Part shown: piece after piece, positions 7,615 to 14,422 of the stretch
How positions within the stretch are numbered: position 1 is the stretch's first letter
Layout: every line of letters starts with the position of its first letter
Assembly: GCA_964571335.1 (NCBI GenBank)
Contig: CAZNAM010000003.1
Coordinates: 1-25,275 of the forward strand
Reading direction: 5' to 3'
DNA length: 25,275 nucleotides
Source of the DNA: JAFCDQ01 sp964571335
GTDB lineage: Archaea > Nanobdellota > Nanobdellia > Woesearchaeales > ARS49
Translations under genes and position numbers: made by a program
The notes under the pieces: generated by a model
The model's database searches: none
Told to the model about the DNA's origin: nothing
The model's input: only the letters and a program-made list of their open reading frames with translations

Positions 7615-8106
7615 CTATTGACCATACTGAGTAGTATTTAAACCTTTCGCTCTTTTAGTCGTTTTTCTCCTCTTGAACTTTGAAATTATTGGTTTAAGTT
7701 CCTGATATAAAATTAAGATGATAGCAATTGAAATTGCAGAATCTGCTATATTAAAAGCAGGCCAAAAACCAAAATCAATAAAATCTATAACATGACCTAA
7801 GAAAATTCTGTCAATTAAATTACTTAAACCACCGCCAACAACAAGAGCAAAAGCAACTAAAATAATTGGAGGAGATGCAATAATTCTTCTGAAAAAAAAG
7901 AACACACCTAATAAAATAAAAAAAGTCACTAAAATAAAAATTAAATTAAATCCCTGAAAAACACCCCAAAAACCACCTGTGTTTTTGATAAGATGAAATT
8001 TAAGAAAACCAAAATCTAAACTAACTTTTTGAAAAATAGTCTTAGTTACCCTATCTAATAAAAAAACAACAGCAACAATCAAAAAAAATTTCTTAACTAC
8101 CTCCAT
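7615..8106 (-). CDS. lspA: Lipoprotein signal peptidase (signal peptidase II)
   Basis: A 163-aa, four-helix membrane aspartic peptidase that cleaves the signal peptide of lipidated prolipoproteins. Family marks are complete: LLDRVTK (D18, K22), KNTGGFWGVF (N42), GGGLSNLIDR (N96, D99, R100), then GHVIDF and FNIADSA, where D108 and D122 match the catalytic Asp pair. The C-terminus is a basic cytoplasmic tail. The ATG at 8106 follows a GAGGAG site and overlaps the upstream coiled-coil gene by 10 nt. LspA is unusual in archaea. The window also encodes Lgt, so a full bacterial-type lipoprotein pathway is plausible. No clear lipobox protein was found here. Confidence 0.93.
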   Translation of the reverse strand: MEVVKKFFLIVAVVFLLDRVTKTIFQKVSLDFGFLKFHLIKNTGGFWGVFQGFNLIFILVTFFILLGVFFFFRRIIASPPIILVAFALVVGGGLSNLIDRIFLGHVIDFIDFGFWPAFNIADSAISIAIILILYQELKPIISKFKRRKTTKRAKGLNTTQYGQ

Positions 8107-8522
8107 TTAACAATCTCCTCTTTATCTTTAAGCTGTTGTTCAATTTTCTCAAACTTTTGCTGTAAAAAATCTAACTGAGCTTTAATAGTTTCAAGCTTAG
8201 CAAGAATTAATTGATCATTATCTTGTTTTTGTTGAAAATGCTGAGGTTGAGACATTCTACGTTCTTCATGAATGTTAAGCTTATCAAAACTAGATCGATT
8301 AGAATGATTCATATTTGGTTGTTGAGAATGTGGAAAAGAAGATTCTTCAACATCACCTAACTGTTCTGATGGTTCTGTTATTCCTTTACCAAAAGGTCTA
8401 GGAGATACTTCTTCAGGATATTGATGCGGCTGCAAAGAATCTAAAGGCTTATCAATTCCTTTTTTTTCTTCAGCAAAATCTGATTCACTCTTTTTTTTCT
8501 TGAACATATTGAAAATACCCAT
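8097..8522 (-). CDS. Hypothetical cytoplasmic protein with C-terminal coiled coil
   Basis: A 141-aa protein of no recognised family. It starts MGIFNMFKKKKSES (an amphipathic basic N-terminus that may touch the membrane), then has a low-complexity polar middle rich in Gln, Pro, Ser and His, and ends in a heptad-like helix (residues about 100-138, DQLILAKLETIKAQLDFLQQ and onward). A GAGGTG site precedes the ATG by 5 nt. It overlaps the small membrane protein upstream by 38 nt and lspA downstream by 10 nt, so the three genes form one operon. It may be a scaffold for the neighbouring membrane proteins; this is inference only. Confidence 0.72.
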   Translation of the reverse strand: MGIFNMFKKKKSESDFAEEKKGIDKPLDSLQPHQYPEEVSPRPFGKGITEPSEQLGDVEESSFPHSQQPNMNHSNRSSFDKLNIHEERRMSQPQHFQQKQDNDQLILAKLETIKAQLDFLQQKFEKIEQQLKDKEEIVKWR

Positions 8523-8760
8523 TTTTACACCTCACAAAAATAAAAGAACTTAAAAAACTATAAATTGCTCTTCCAAGAACAGTATTACCTGAATAAATAG
8601 AATAAACAACATATGCAATCACTCCAAGAATTGCCAAAGTAACAATAATTCTAATAACTCCGCTAAGAAATTTGAAAACAATAATCATCAGAAGAACTGC
8701 TATAAGAATAATAATAAGAGAGTTATAACCAGTCAATTCTAAACCAAATAAATTCGACAT
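8485..8760 (-). CDS. Small membrane protein, two transmembrane helices
   Basis: A 91-aa protein of unknown function, starting MSNLFGLELTGYNS at the ATG at 8760. Two hydrophobic helices lie at about residues 14-31 and 35-54, joined by a very short turn (FLSGVIR), followed by a short amphipathic tail ending VQEKKE. The reading frame continues upstream to 8817, but a TATA-like AT-rich stretch about 10-25 nt before 8760 favours a leaderless start there. Its last 38 nt overlap the next gene, including that gene's Shine-Dalgarno sequence. It is the likely first gene of the operon leading to lspA. Confidence 0.65.
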   Translation of the reverse strand: MSNLFGLELTGYNSLIIILIAVLLMIIVFKFLSGVIRIIVTLAILGVIAYVVYSIYSGNTVLGRAIYSFLSSFIFVRCKNGYFQYVQEKKE

Positions 8761-8820
8761 AAACAGATATAAATAAAAATGTTTTAAAAAACTTTCCTCT
8801 ATATTAAAAAACACCATAAA

Positions 8821-8830
8821 CTTTAAAAAT
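8821..8830 (+). promoter_or_regulatory. TATA-like box of tRNA-Ile
   Basis: CTTTAAAAAT centred about 30 nt before the first base of the tRNA, in a short AT-rich gap. Confidence 0.45.
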
Positions 8831-8855
8831 GAACTAAAAAACTTTCTTTATAATT

Positions 8856-8971
8856 GGGCCCGTAGCTTAGCCTGGTGGAGCGCTCGACTGATAAATTATA
8901 TTCACAAGCGTTTAATTAGGTGAAAAGACTCTGAAATCGAGAGGTCCCGTGTTCAAATCACGGCGGGCCCA
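8856..8971 (+). tRNA. tRNA-Ile (GAU), intron-containing
   Basis: A full cloverleaf can be drawn. Acceptor GGGCCCG (8856-8862) pairs with CGGGCCC (8964-8970), and the discriminator is A8971. The D stem GCTT pairs with GAGC. The anticodon stem CTCGA (8883-8887) pairs with TCGAG (8937-8941). The T arm is CCGTG-TTCAAAT-CACGG, and the variable loop has 5 nt. The 49 nt between the anticodon stem halves equal a 7-nt loop plus a 42-nt intron. Splicing after position 37 gives loop CTGATAA, anticodon GAU. The acceptor, D-arm start and A73 match archaeal tRNA-Ile. CCA is not encoded. Other splice choices would give Ser or Phe anticodons, but the short variable loop excludes Ser and the acceptor does not fit Phe. 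Confidence 0.9.
8894..8935 (+). other. 42-nt intron in tRNA-Ile at position 37/38
   Basis: The intron falls one base 3' of the anticodon, the standard archaeal site. Its core can form the hairpin TTCAC/GTGAA. The expected bulge-helix-bulge is weak: exon CTGA against intron TCTG gives only three of four pairs, with a U-U mismatch at U33. The exact boundaries can slide by one or two A residues. Confidence 0.75.
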
Positions 8972-8996
8972 TACTAATTTTAATCAGCCTTAGAAA

Positions 8997-11123
8997 TCAG
9001 ATAACATCAAAACAATTAGTTCCATCTTTTCTAGTCAAATTATTATTCAAAAAAGAATCATAAATCAAAACTAAATCACCAATATCAAAAACATTATTTG
9101 AATTTTTATCAAAATCAAACAAACAAGTTCCTGATTGAGAACAGAAAACCCCTGAAGAATCTGATAAAGAATCATTAACAAAAGTATTAAACAAAATAAC
9201 AACATCTCCAATATCCATTTCTGAATTTAAATTTTGATCAAAATCAATAAGACAAGAACCAACATTAACAATGATTGAATCAAAAGAAGAGTGATTTAAA
9301 TAATTAATTGCAGTGAAAGTTATATTGTGAATTCCTGAAGATAAAACAGCAGAAATATTATTTCCAGAACCAATAATACCCTCGATTGATGAATTCCATG
9401 TTCCAGAGATGTTATTATCAACCCAATCAAAAATTTCAGCAACAAAATCTACTTTTTTAGGTAAAAAAGAACCATCAAGGGGAGAAATAATTCTAACTAA
9501 AGGTTTTAATGAAGAATCATTTTTATTAACAACTGAAAAAAAGATTGTTTTTTTAGAAGTTAAATTATCAGAATCAACAGCAGAAATGTTTGCAGAATAA
9601 TTCCCAACAGATAAATTTAATTCAAAACTATTTAAATAAGTCTTATTCCAAAAAAACCAAGTTACATTCAATATACCCTCTTTAATATCTGAAGCTGAAG
9701 CGTTGAAATAAACAGGACTTATCACAATTGAATTATTCAAAGGAGAATTTATTGTAATTTCCGGCTTATTGATTACAGGAACAAAAGATGTTTTATTTGT
9801 CAAAGAATAAAGATAAGATAATGCTCTTCCAACATCAATTCTTGGAAAACCCTGAACAAAAACAGAAGTTTGATTTAAAGAATCAATTATATCATTATTT
9901 GAAAGATTATTTTTTTCAGAAAATTCAACAAGTAGAGCCAACATTCCTGTTACATGCGGAGTTGCTTGAGAAGTTCCACTCAAAACACCATAGTTATTTC
10001 CAATAATTGTGCTTTTAATATTAACACCAGGAGCTAATAAATCAAGAGCGTCACCTCTGTTTGTAAAAGAAGCAATCTCATCATTTTCCTGAACAGCACC
10101 AACAGCAAAAGCTGGAAAGTAACAAGCAGGATAATTCACGCCATCAGAATAACCATTATTTCCTGAAGCAAAAACCAAAAACATATCTAAAGCAGAAGCA
10201 GAATCAAGAGCAGAATTAAGAAAAGTAGGACAATTATCTAAAGTGTGTTTTAAACCATTACCAAAACTTCCACTAATAATGCTAATGTTAAAATCAAATT
10301 TATTCTTAGCACAATAATCAATACCTGCAAGAATATCACTGGAAAAACAAACACCCTGAGCATTGCAAACTTTTACAGAGATAATATTTGCAGAAGGCGC
10401 AACACCTTTAAAGGTTCCATTGCTAGAAACAATTCCAGAAACATGAGTTCCATGACTTAAAGGACTATCATCATCAGAATCATCTGCTTCTGGTAAACCA
10501 TTAGAACAACAATTATTAGAACAAAAACATTTCTGATTGATAATCCTATTATTAAAAGCAGAATGAGAATCATCAATACCAGTATCAATAATACAAACAC
10601 CAACACCTTTTCCTGAGATATTAAAAGTGTTAAATGAAGATGCATTAATTTGAGGGATACTTTCAGCTAAATCAACAGAAAAAGCATAATCAAAAAAAAC
10701 ATCTTCAACTAAAGGATTTGCCAGCAATTCATTCAAACCATCTTCATTAACAGATACAACCATTGCAGGAACAACCTCATATTTTTTTTCAATAATAAGA
10801 TCATCAGATCTTGAAAAAGAAAAAAAACCAACATTATTAACATCAGAAATCACTTCCTCCTGAATAACAGCAGTTTTTAATTTCATCAAATCAACTTTAT
10901 TTTTTTCAGAAATATCTGCAACAACAGAACCAGAAATAATTGAAGAACTTGGCAAAGAGATTAAATTTTTTGATTGAGAAGATAATTCAGGAGATTTTAA
11001 AGTCACAATAACCTTGAACCTTTCTTCGCTAACAACTCTTCCAGTAATTGAACCATCAATAAGAAAAATCAAACTCATAAACAAAACAACAGACATTGTT
11101 AAAAGCAGAACCTCTTTTTTCAT
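8997..11123 (-). CDS. Secreted subtilisin-like serine protease with C-terminal dockerin-type calcium loops
   Basis: A 708-aa protein. Residues 1-22 are a signal or anchor segment, followed by SITGRVV. Residues about 35-150 look like an inhibitor-I9-type propeptide. The S8 catalytic domain covers about 160-440 with Asp180 (IIDTGIDDSH), His224 (SHGTHVSGI), oxyanion Asn322 (ASGNNG) and Ser385 (SGTSQATPHVTG). An inserted cysteine cluster (CFCSNNCC) at 199-206 suggests disulfides or metal. Two Ig-like domains cover about 453-620. Two loops then follow at 629-640 (DQNLNSEMDIGD) and 672-683 (DKNSNNVFDIGD), fitting the dockerin pattern D-x-N-x-D/N-x6-D. A TATA-like box 26 nt upstream supports a leaderless start. 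It is divergent from a cohesin-like membrane-anchored protein, a possible partner. Confidence 0.93.
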   Translation of the reverse strand: MKKEVLLLTMSVVLFMSLIFLIDGSITGRVVSEERFKVIVTLKSPELSSQSKNLISLPSSSIISGSVVADISEKNKVDLMKLKTAVIQEEVISDVNNVGFFSFSRSDDLIIEKKYEVVPAMVVSVNEDGLNELLANPLVEDVFFDYAFSVDLAESIPQINASSFNTFNISGKGVGVCIIDTGIDDSHSAFNNRIINQKCFCSNNCCSNGLPEADDSDDDSPLSHGTHVSGIVSSNGTFKGVAPSANIISVKVCNAQGVCFSSDILAGIDYCAKNKFDFNISIISGSFGNGLKHTLDNCPTFLNSALDSASALDMFLVFASGNNGYSDGVNYPACYFPAFAVGAVQENDEIASFTNRGDALDLLAPGVNIKSTIIGNNYGVLSGTSQATPHVTGMLALLVEFSEKNNLSNNDIIDSLNQTSVFVQGFPRIDVGRALSYLYSLTNKTSFVPVINKPEITINSPLNNSIVISPVYFNASASDIKEGILNVTWFFWNKTYLNSFELNLSVGNYSANISAVDSDNLTSKKTIFFSVVNKNDSSLKPLVRIISPLDGSFLPKKVDFVAEIFDWVDNNISGTWNSSIEGIIGSGNNISAVLSSGIHNITFTAINYLNHSSFDSIIVNVGSCLIDFDQNLNSEMDIGDVVILFNTFVNDSLSDSSGVFCSQSGTCLFDFDKNSNNVFDIGDLVLIYDSFLNNNLTRKDGTNCFDVI

Positions 11124-11141
11124 ATTTATTAATGAACTTCT

Positions 11142-11192
11142 TTTATTTTTTAATCTTTTGCTATTATTTATTAACAGAAAACTATTTAATTA
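11142..11192. promoter_or_regulatory. Divergent TATA-like boxes between protease and anchor protein
   Basis: The 90-bp space between the two start codons holds a minus-strand TATA-like tract (11142-11154, about 26 nt from 11123) and a plus-strand one (ACTATTTAATTA at 11181-11192, about 27 nt from 11214). The two promoters are back to back, so the genes could be co-regulated. Confidence 0.5.
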
Positions 11193-11213
11193 GATTTATA
11201 TTTTAATGATATA

Positions 11214-12752
11214 ATGAAAAACGAGGCAATAATATTATTATTAATACTTACATCAATAACAGTCTTAGGCTCAGAAATCAATATTGAACCTGAAAAAAGA
11301 GTAATCAATACTCAAGAAGAATTCTATATAGATATAATCCTTAATCTAGATAATGAAACAGCATATGGACTTGAAATGAAAATAAATGAACCAGAAAAAA
11401 CACAAATAACAAATTATGAATTTCTTGAAATACCTGAAGTCTGCATGAAAACAGCAGTTAAAGATGAAGGATTAAAAATAGGAATCTTATGCCCAACAAA
11501 CATACCAGAAACAGGACTTAATGGAACCAAAAAAATAATAAGAATAAGTTATCTTGTATTAGAAGAAGGAATAATAAATATCATTTCAAAAGATATATTT
11601 TTAAGCGATAAAAATGGAAAACAAATAGAAATTAATATTGTTGTGCCTGAAAAAATAACAATAATAGAACCAAACATCTCAATTGAATTAAAAACAGAAA
11701 ATGGTTTTATTGGAGATAACCTTAACTCACAATTATGCATAAAAAGTAATTATAATTTAAGTGCTGTCAAAACAAAAATAAACATAGATGAAAAAATAGA
11801 AATAACAAACATAACAAGCTCACAAGATTTTGAAATAGAATATGATAATAATGAATTATTAATTTCAGGAAATATAACTGCAAATGAAAACTGCATAGAA
11901 ATTGCTTTATTTGAAATAAACTTGTTACAAGAAGGGATATCCACAATAAAATTAAACAATTCAATCATTATTGAAGAAGAAGAAATAAGAATAAATGACA
12001 TAACAGAAGAAATAGAGATAACAGAAAAAGAGCTATATCTTGAATGTACAGGAACTTTTGGTGAACAAAATGATGAAGTTAATATCGCAGTATATCTAAA
12101 AACAAATTATGCCCGAGTGGGAGAGCTTGAATTTGAACAAAGCTATGGTGCATACATTGAATATTTAGATACTACTAAAATGATAACACAAAATGCAACA
12201 TTAACTGAAACAAAAGGAAATTATTATATTAAAATAGATATGACTAATTTAAACATAACTAAAAATGAATATATCTTAAAAATAAAATATAAAATAACTG
12301 CTAATTCTGGAATATCTAACTTAAATTTTGAAGATGTTCTAATAACAAATATAAATGGAACTTTGCTTGAACCAACAGAACATCAAAACTGCAAAATAAC
12401 AATAGAAGAACCTGTAAGTTCTGACAGCACAAGTGGAAGTTCTAAAGGTAGCGGAACTGGAAGCAGTTCTTCAGCAACAGCAGGACAAAGTTCAAGTTCG
12501 GATTCAAGCAGCGGAGGAGCTAATATGATAGAAGCTTATTCTTCCTTATTGACAAATCAAGAAATTAATTCAGAAGAAGGAGTATTTTACACGCAAAAAT
12601 CAAATGAAAAACAAGAAGAAAATAGTGAAACTGAAACAAAAGAAAGTGAAGATACAGAAGATGAAAGAAGGAGAACTGTTCCACTAATCATTGTAGCAAT
12701 AACTGCTGCATTAGGAATTGCTGCAGTAGCAGTATTTGAATTAAGAAAATAA
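11214..12752 (+). CDS. Membrane-anchored surface protein with three cohesin-like beta domains
   Basis: A 512-aa protein. It has a signal peptide at about 1-20 (LLLILTSITVLGSE), then three similar beta-sandwich-like units at about 21-148, 152-258 and 274-398. The first reads like a cohesin: INTQEEFYIDIILNLDN, AYGLEMKI, GLKIGILCPTN, IIRISYLVLEEGIINI and DIFLSDKNGKQIE mirror the N-x-A-G-F and final L-x-D-x-N-G features of cohesin and carbohydrate-binding folds. A Ser/Gly linker (401-435), an acidic stretch and one C-terminal transmembrane helix (about 488-508) with a short basic tail follow, so it is anchored outside the cell. Its divergent neighbour carries dockerin-like loops. The cohesin call is by eye and could be a related fold. 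Confidence 0.75.
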   Translation: MKNEAIILLLILTSITVLGSEINIEPEKRVINTQEEFYIDIILNLDNETAYGLEMKINEPEKTQITNYEFLEIPEVCMKTAVKDEGLKIGILCPTNIPETGLNGTKKIIRISYLVLEEGIINIISKDIFLSDKNGKQIEINIVVPEKITIIEPNISIELKTENGFIGDNLNSQLCIKSNYNLSAVKTKINIDEKIEITNITSSQDFEIEYDNNELLISGNITANENCIEIALFEINLLQEGISTIKLNNSIIIEEEEIRINDITEEIEITEKELYLECTGTFGEQNDEVNIAVYLKTNYARVGELEFEQSYGAYIEYLDTTKMITQNATLTETKGNYYIKIDMTNLNITKNEYILKIKYKITANSGISNLNFEDVLITNINGTLLEPTEHQNCKITIEEPVSSDSTSGSSKGSGTGSSSSATAGQSSSSDSSSGGANMIEAYSSLLTNQEINSEEGVFYTQKSNEKQEENSETETKESEDTEDERRRTVPLIIVAITAALGIAAVAVFELRK

Positions 12753-12762
12753 GTAAAAAAAA

Positions 12763-13101
12763 TTAATTATAAATTTTTTTTTGATTTGGTAAAGGTTCAG
12801 CTTTTATCCATTGAAGTAAAGGAACAATAGTTCGATCATTCTCATTTCCAGGAGTATATTTATAACAAACAGTCACCCAATTCATATTATCAAGATAAAT
12901 TTGAGGAGGATTAAAAGATTTTAAATTATTATACTCACAAGCTTCTTTTGGTTGAAATTGAACTAAAGTATCTCCAATATAATAATTCCCTCCGCCAATA
13001 CTACCTGAAGAAAACTCACCTGTTATCTGATCAACTACACTGATAGAAGCGAAGATTGCAAAAACAAAAACAACACCTAAAACAACATAACCATAATTCA
13101 T
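12763..13101 (-). CDS. Small membrane-tethered secreted protein
   Basis: A 112-aa protein of unknown function. Only three residues precede a hydrophobic helix (about 3-22, GYVVLGVVFVFAIFASISVV), followed by DQITGEFSSGS and a short extracellular domain with two cysteines (EACEYN and VTVCYKY). A GAGGTG site lies 6 nt before the ATG at 13101. The build, one N-terminal helix then a Thr-Gly-containing exit and a small Cys-bearing domain, is shared with the proteins at 5361-7577 and 16523-17511. It converges on the cohesin-like gene with a 10-bp gap. Confidence 0.68.
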   Translation of the reverse strand: MNYGYVVLGVVFVFAIFASISVVDQITGEFSSGSIGGGNYYIGDTLVQFQPKEACEYNNLKSFNPPQIYLDNMNWVTVCYKYTPGNENDRTIVPLLQWIKAEPLPNQKKIYN

Positions 13102-13198
13102 GATAACACCTCTTTACAAACATTATATTGTTAGAGTTTATAAATATTACTTAGAGAAATAGGGTTAAAAACAAGATAATAAAGGAGAAAAGATAAAA

Positions 13199-13249
13199 AA
13201 CAAGGAAAAAAGAAAAACAAAAAGAATTCAAAAGAATAAAAAACGCCTC
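13199..13249 (-). repeat. tRNA-Asn-tail repeat, copy 1 (cut by gap)
   Basis: 51 nt identical to the matching part of the other two copies; the last four bases are lost in the run of N. It is the copy furthest downstream of tRNA-Asn on the minus strand. The stretch before it (13102-13198) contains only the Shine-Dalgarno site of the preceding gene and purine-rich sequence. Confidence 0.9.
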
Positions 13250-13349
13250 NNNNNNNNNNNNNNNNNNNNNNNNNNNNNNNNNNNNNNNNNNNNNNNNNNN
13301 NNNNNNNNNNNNNNNNNNNNNNNNNNNNNNNNNNNNNNNNNNNNNNNNN
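13250..13349. other. Assembly gap of 100 N
   Basis: Exactly 100 N placed between two copies of the repeat, the usual placeholder for a gap of unknown size. The assembler probably failed to resolve a longer tandem array. Confidence 0.95.
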
Positions 13350-13404
13350 AACAAGGAAAAAAGAAAAACAAAAAGAATTCAAAAGAATAAAAAACGCCTC
13401 CAAC
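13350..13404 (-). repeat. tRNA-Asn-tail repeat, copy 2
   Basis: 55 nt identical to copy 3 and exactly 120 nt away. Read on the minus strand it starts with GTTGGAGGCG, the last ten bases of tRNA-Asn including the discriminator G, followed by the same pyrimidine-rich 45-nt tail. Confidence 0.93.
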
Positions 13405-13469
13405 AGATTCCAACCTAGCAAGCTAGGTAAAGCCACTAAAGTGACTGATAAAAATGAATAAAAGAAAAA
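13405..13469 (-). repeat. Spacer of the 120-bp repeat unit, with two hairpins
   Basis: The 65-nt spacer between copies 2 and 3 contains CCTAGCAAGCTAGG (13414-13427) and AGCCACTAAAGTGACT (13431-13446). The second stem has a C-A mismatch on the plus strand, but the same site becomes a G-U pair on the minus strand, which suggests that RNA from the tRNA strand is the folded form. Confidence 0.65.
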
Positions 13470-13524
13470 AACAAGGAAAAAAGAAAAACAAAAAGAATTC
13501 AAAAGAATAAAAAACGCCTCCAAC
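13470..13524 (-). repeat. tRNA-Asn-tail repeat, copy 3 (includes the real tRNA 3' end)
   Basis: The first ten minus-strand bases are the genuine 3' end of tRNA-Asn (13515-13524), and the rest is its immediate downstream sequence, a T-rich tract that may also act as the transcription terminator of the tRNA. Confidence 0.93.
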
Positions 13525-13587
13525 CGGATTTGAACCGGTGACCTTGCGGTTAACAGCCGCACGCTCCAACCACTAAGCTATGGAGGC
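13515..13587 (-). tRNA. tRNA-Asn (GUU)
   Basis: On the minus strand the 73-nt cloverleaf is complete. Acceptor GCCTCCA pairs with TGGAGGC, and the discriminator is G73, the normal base for tRNA-Asn. The D arm contains TTAGTGGTTGG. The anticodon stem GCGGC/GCCGC (written around loop TGTTAAC) gives anticodon GUU, and the T arm is ACCGG-TTCAAAT-CCGGT. There is no intron and CCA is not encoded. The T-rich sequence right after it is the first copy of a tandem repeat. Confidence 0.94.
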
Positions 13588-13684
13588 ATGATTAAAAAGA
13601 CAAAAAAAGGCCATTTAAAAGCTTTTTGGTTAAAAAGAAATATAATTTAACTTATACCCTTAAAAAAATCATAGTTAAAAAGGC

Positions 13685-13697
13685 ATATTTAAAAATA
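13685..13697 (+). promoter_or_regulatory. TATA-like box of the truncated dph2
   Basis: ATATTTAAAAATA centred about 29 nt before the ATG at 13719. An intact promoter suggests the fragment may still be transcribed. The 13588-13718 gap holds nothing else recognisable apart from this box. Confidence 0.5.
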
Positions 13698-13718
13698 AAA
13701 GTTGATTATACAATAAAA

Positions 13719-13970
13719 ATGAATTATGAACTTGATTTAAAAAAAGTGATTGAAGAAATAAAAAAGAATAAAGCAAAGAAAATATGCATTCAATTACCAG
13801 ATGGATTAAAACAATATGCAAATCAAATTTCTGATAAAATACAAAAAGAAACAAAAACAAATCCATATATCTGGTTAGGAAGCTGTTTTGGAGCTTGCGA
13901 TTTACCATTACAAGTAAAAAATATTGGAGTTGATATGTTAATTCAATGGGGGCATTCACAATGGAACTAA
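13719..13970 (+). pseudogene. dph2: Dph2 (diphthamide biosynthesis), N-terminal domain only
   Basis: An 83-aa product matching the first domain of archaeal Dph2: KAKKICIQLPDGLKQYANQI, then SCFGACDLPLQVKNIGVDML, and IQWGHSQ, which parallel the family's Q-x-P-E-G-L, Y-G-A-C-D (first [4Fe-4S] cysteine) and H-x-G-H-S motifs. Archaeal Dph2 is about 340 aa with three such domains, each giving one cluster cysteine; here only the first exists, so the radical 3-amino-3-carboxypropyl transfer to EF2 His should not work. The stop comes just after GHSQWN and overlaps the start of an unrelated membrane protein. It may be a pseudogene remnant, a split gene with the rest elsewhere, or a small domain with a new role. 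It lies next to the tRNA-Asn repeat array. Confidence 0.8.
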
Positions 13971-14404
13971 TAGAAATAATAATTGCCTGTGCTATTGCAT
14001 CAATAGGATTTCTAATTGGAAAATTCATTCAAGGTTTTGCAAAAGAAGAAGTAAAAAAAGGTTCAAAAATAATCAAAATAATACAAGATGTAATTTATGG
14101 AGTGATTCTTGTTTTTTTATTTATGATCTTTGATATTAATTTAATAATATCTTTATTTTTAGCGACAGCAATAACTATATTTTCATTAGTAAAAACCAAA
14201 AAACCAAAAATTATCAGAATTTTAATAATGGCTATTACTCTAGCATCAACATTTAAAACAAAATTTTTCTTGATTATATCTGGAACAATATTTATCTATG
14301 CTTTGATGAATGGAATGATTGAAAAAAACTGGAAAGATGTAATAAAGAAAACTGCTTTATTACTCATATTATCCTTATTATTAATATATCTTAGAAAAAT
14401 ATAA
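13961..14404 (+). CDS. Hypothetical multi-pass membrane protein
   Basis: A 147-aa, strongly hydrophobic protein with about five or six predicted helices: about 4-20, 42-58, 60-77, 86-97, 102-118 and 131-144. A basic loop at 27-40 (KEEVKKGSKIIK) lies after helix 1. I do not recognise the family. The start could also be the in-frame ATG at 13946; both overlap the end of the dph2 fragment in another frame and neither has a clear Shine-Dalgarno sequence, so translation is probably coupled to the fragment. The sequence does not resemble the later domains of Dph2, so this is not a simple frameshift of that gene. Confidence 0.65.
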   Translation: MELIEIIIACAIASIGFLIGKFIQGFAKEEVKKGSKIIKIIQDVIYGVILVFLFMIFDINLIISLFLATAITIFSLVKTKKPKIIRILIMAITLASTFKTKFFLIISGTIFIYALMNGMIEKNWKDVIKKTALLLILSLLLIYLRKI

Positions 14405-14422
14405 CTAATTTATAAAAGTTAT

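Noticed and set aside
8888..8936. tRNA with Ser (UGA or GGA) or Phe (GAA) anticodon from other splice choices
   Set aside because: A Ser tRNA would need a long variable arm; the acceptor stem and D arm fit Ile, and only the 37/38 intron position gives a standard loop.
10457..10645. Minus-strand ORF inside the protease gene
   Set aside because: Different frame of the same strand as the protease, Leu/Ile/Val-rich shadow without a ribosome site.
13199..13524. CRISPR-like array (repeat, spacer, repeat)
   Set aside because: The repeats include the tRNA 3' end and the unit is a plain 120-bp tandem with only one spacer visible; no cas genes are nearby.
13131..13562. Long minus-strand reading frames running through the repeat array
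   Set aside because: The unit is 120 nt (40 codons), so a frame stays open by periodicity. It begins inside tRNA-Asn and crosses the N gap, and has no start signal. Not coding.
13946..14404. The membrane protein as a frameshifted continuation of Dph2
   Set aside because: Its sequence is hydrophobic throughout and shows none of the cysteine or GHS-type motifs of Dph2 domains 2 and 3.
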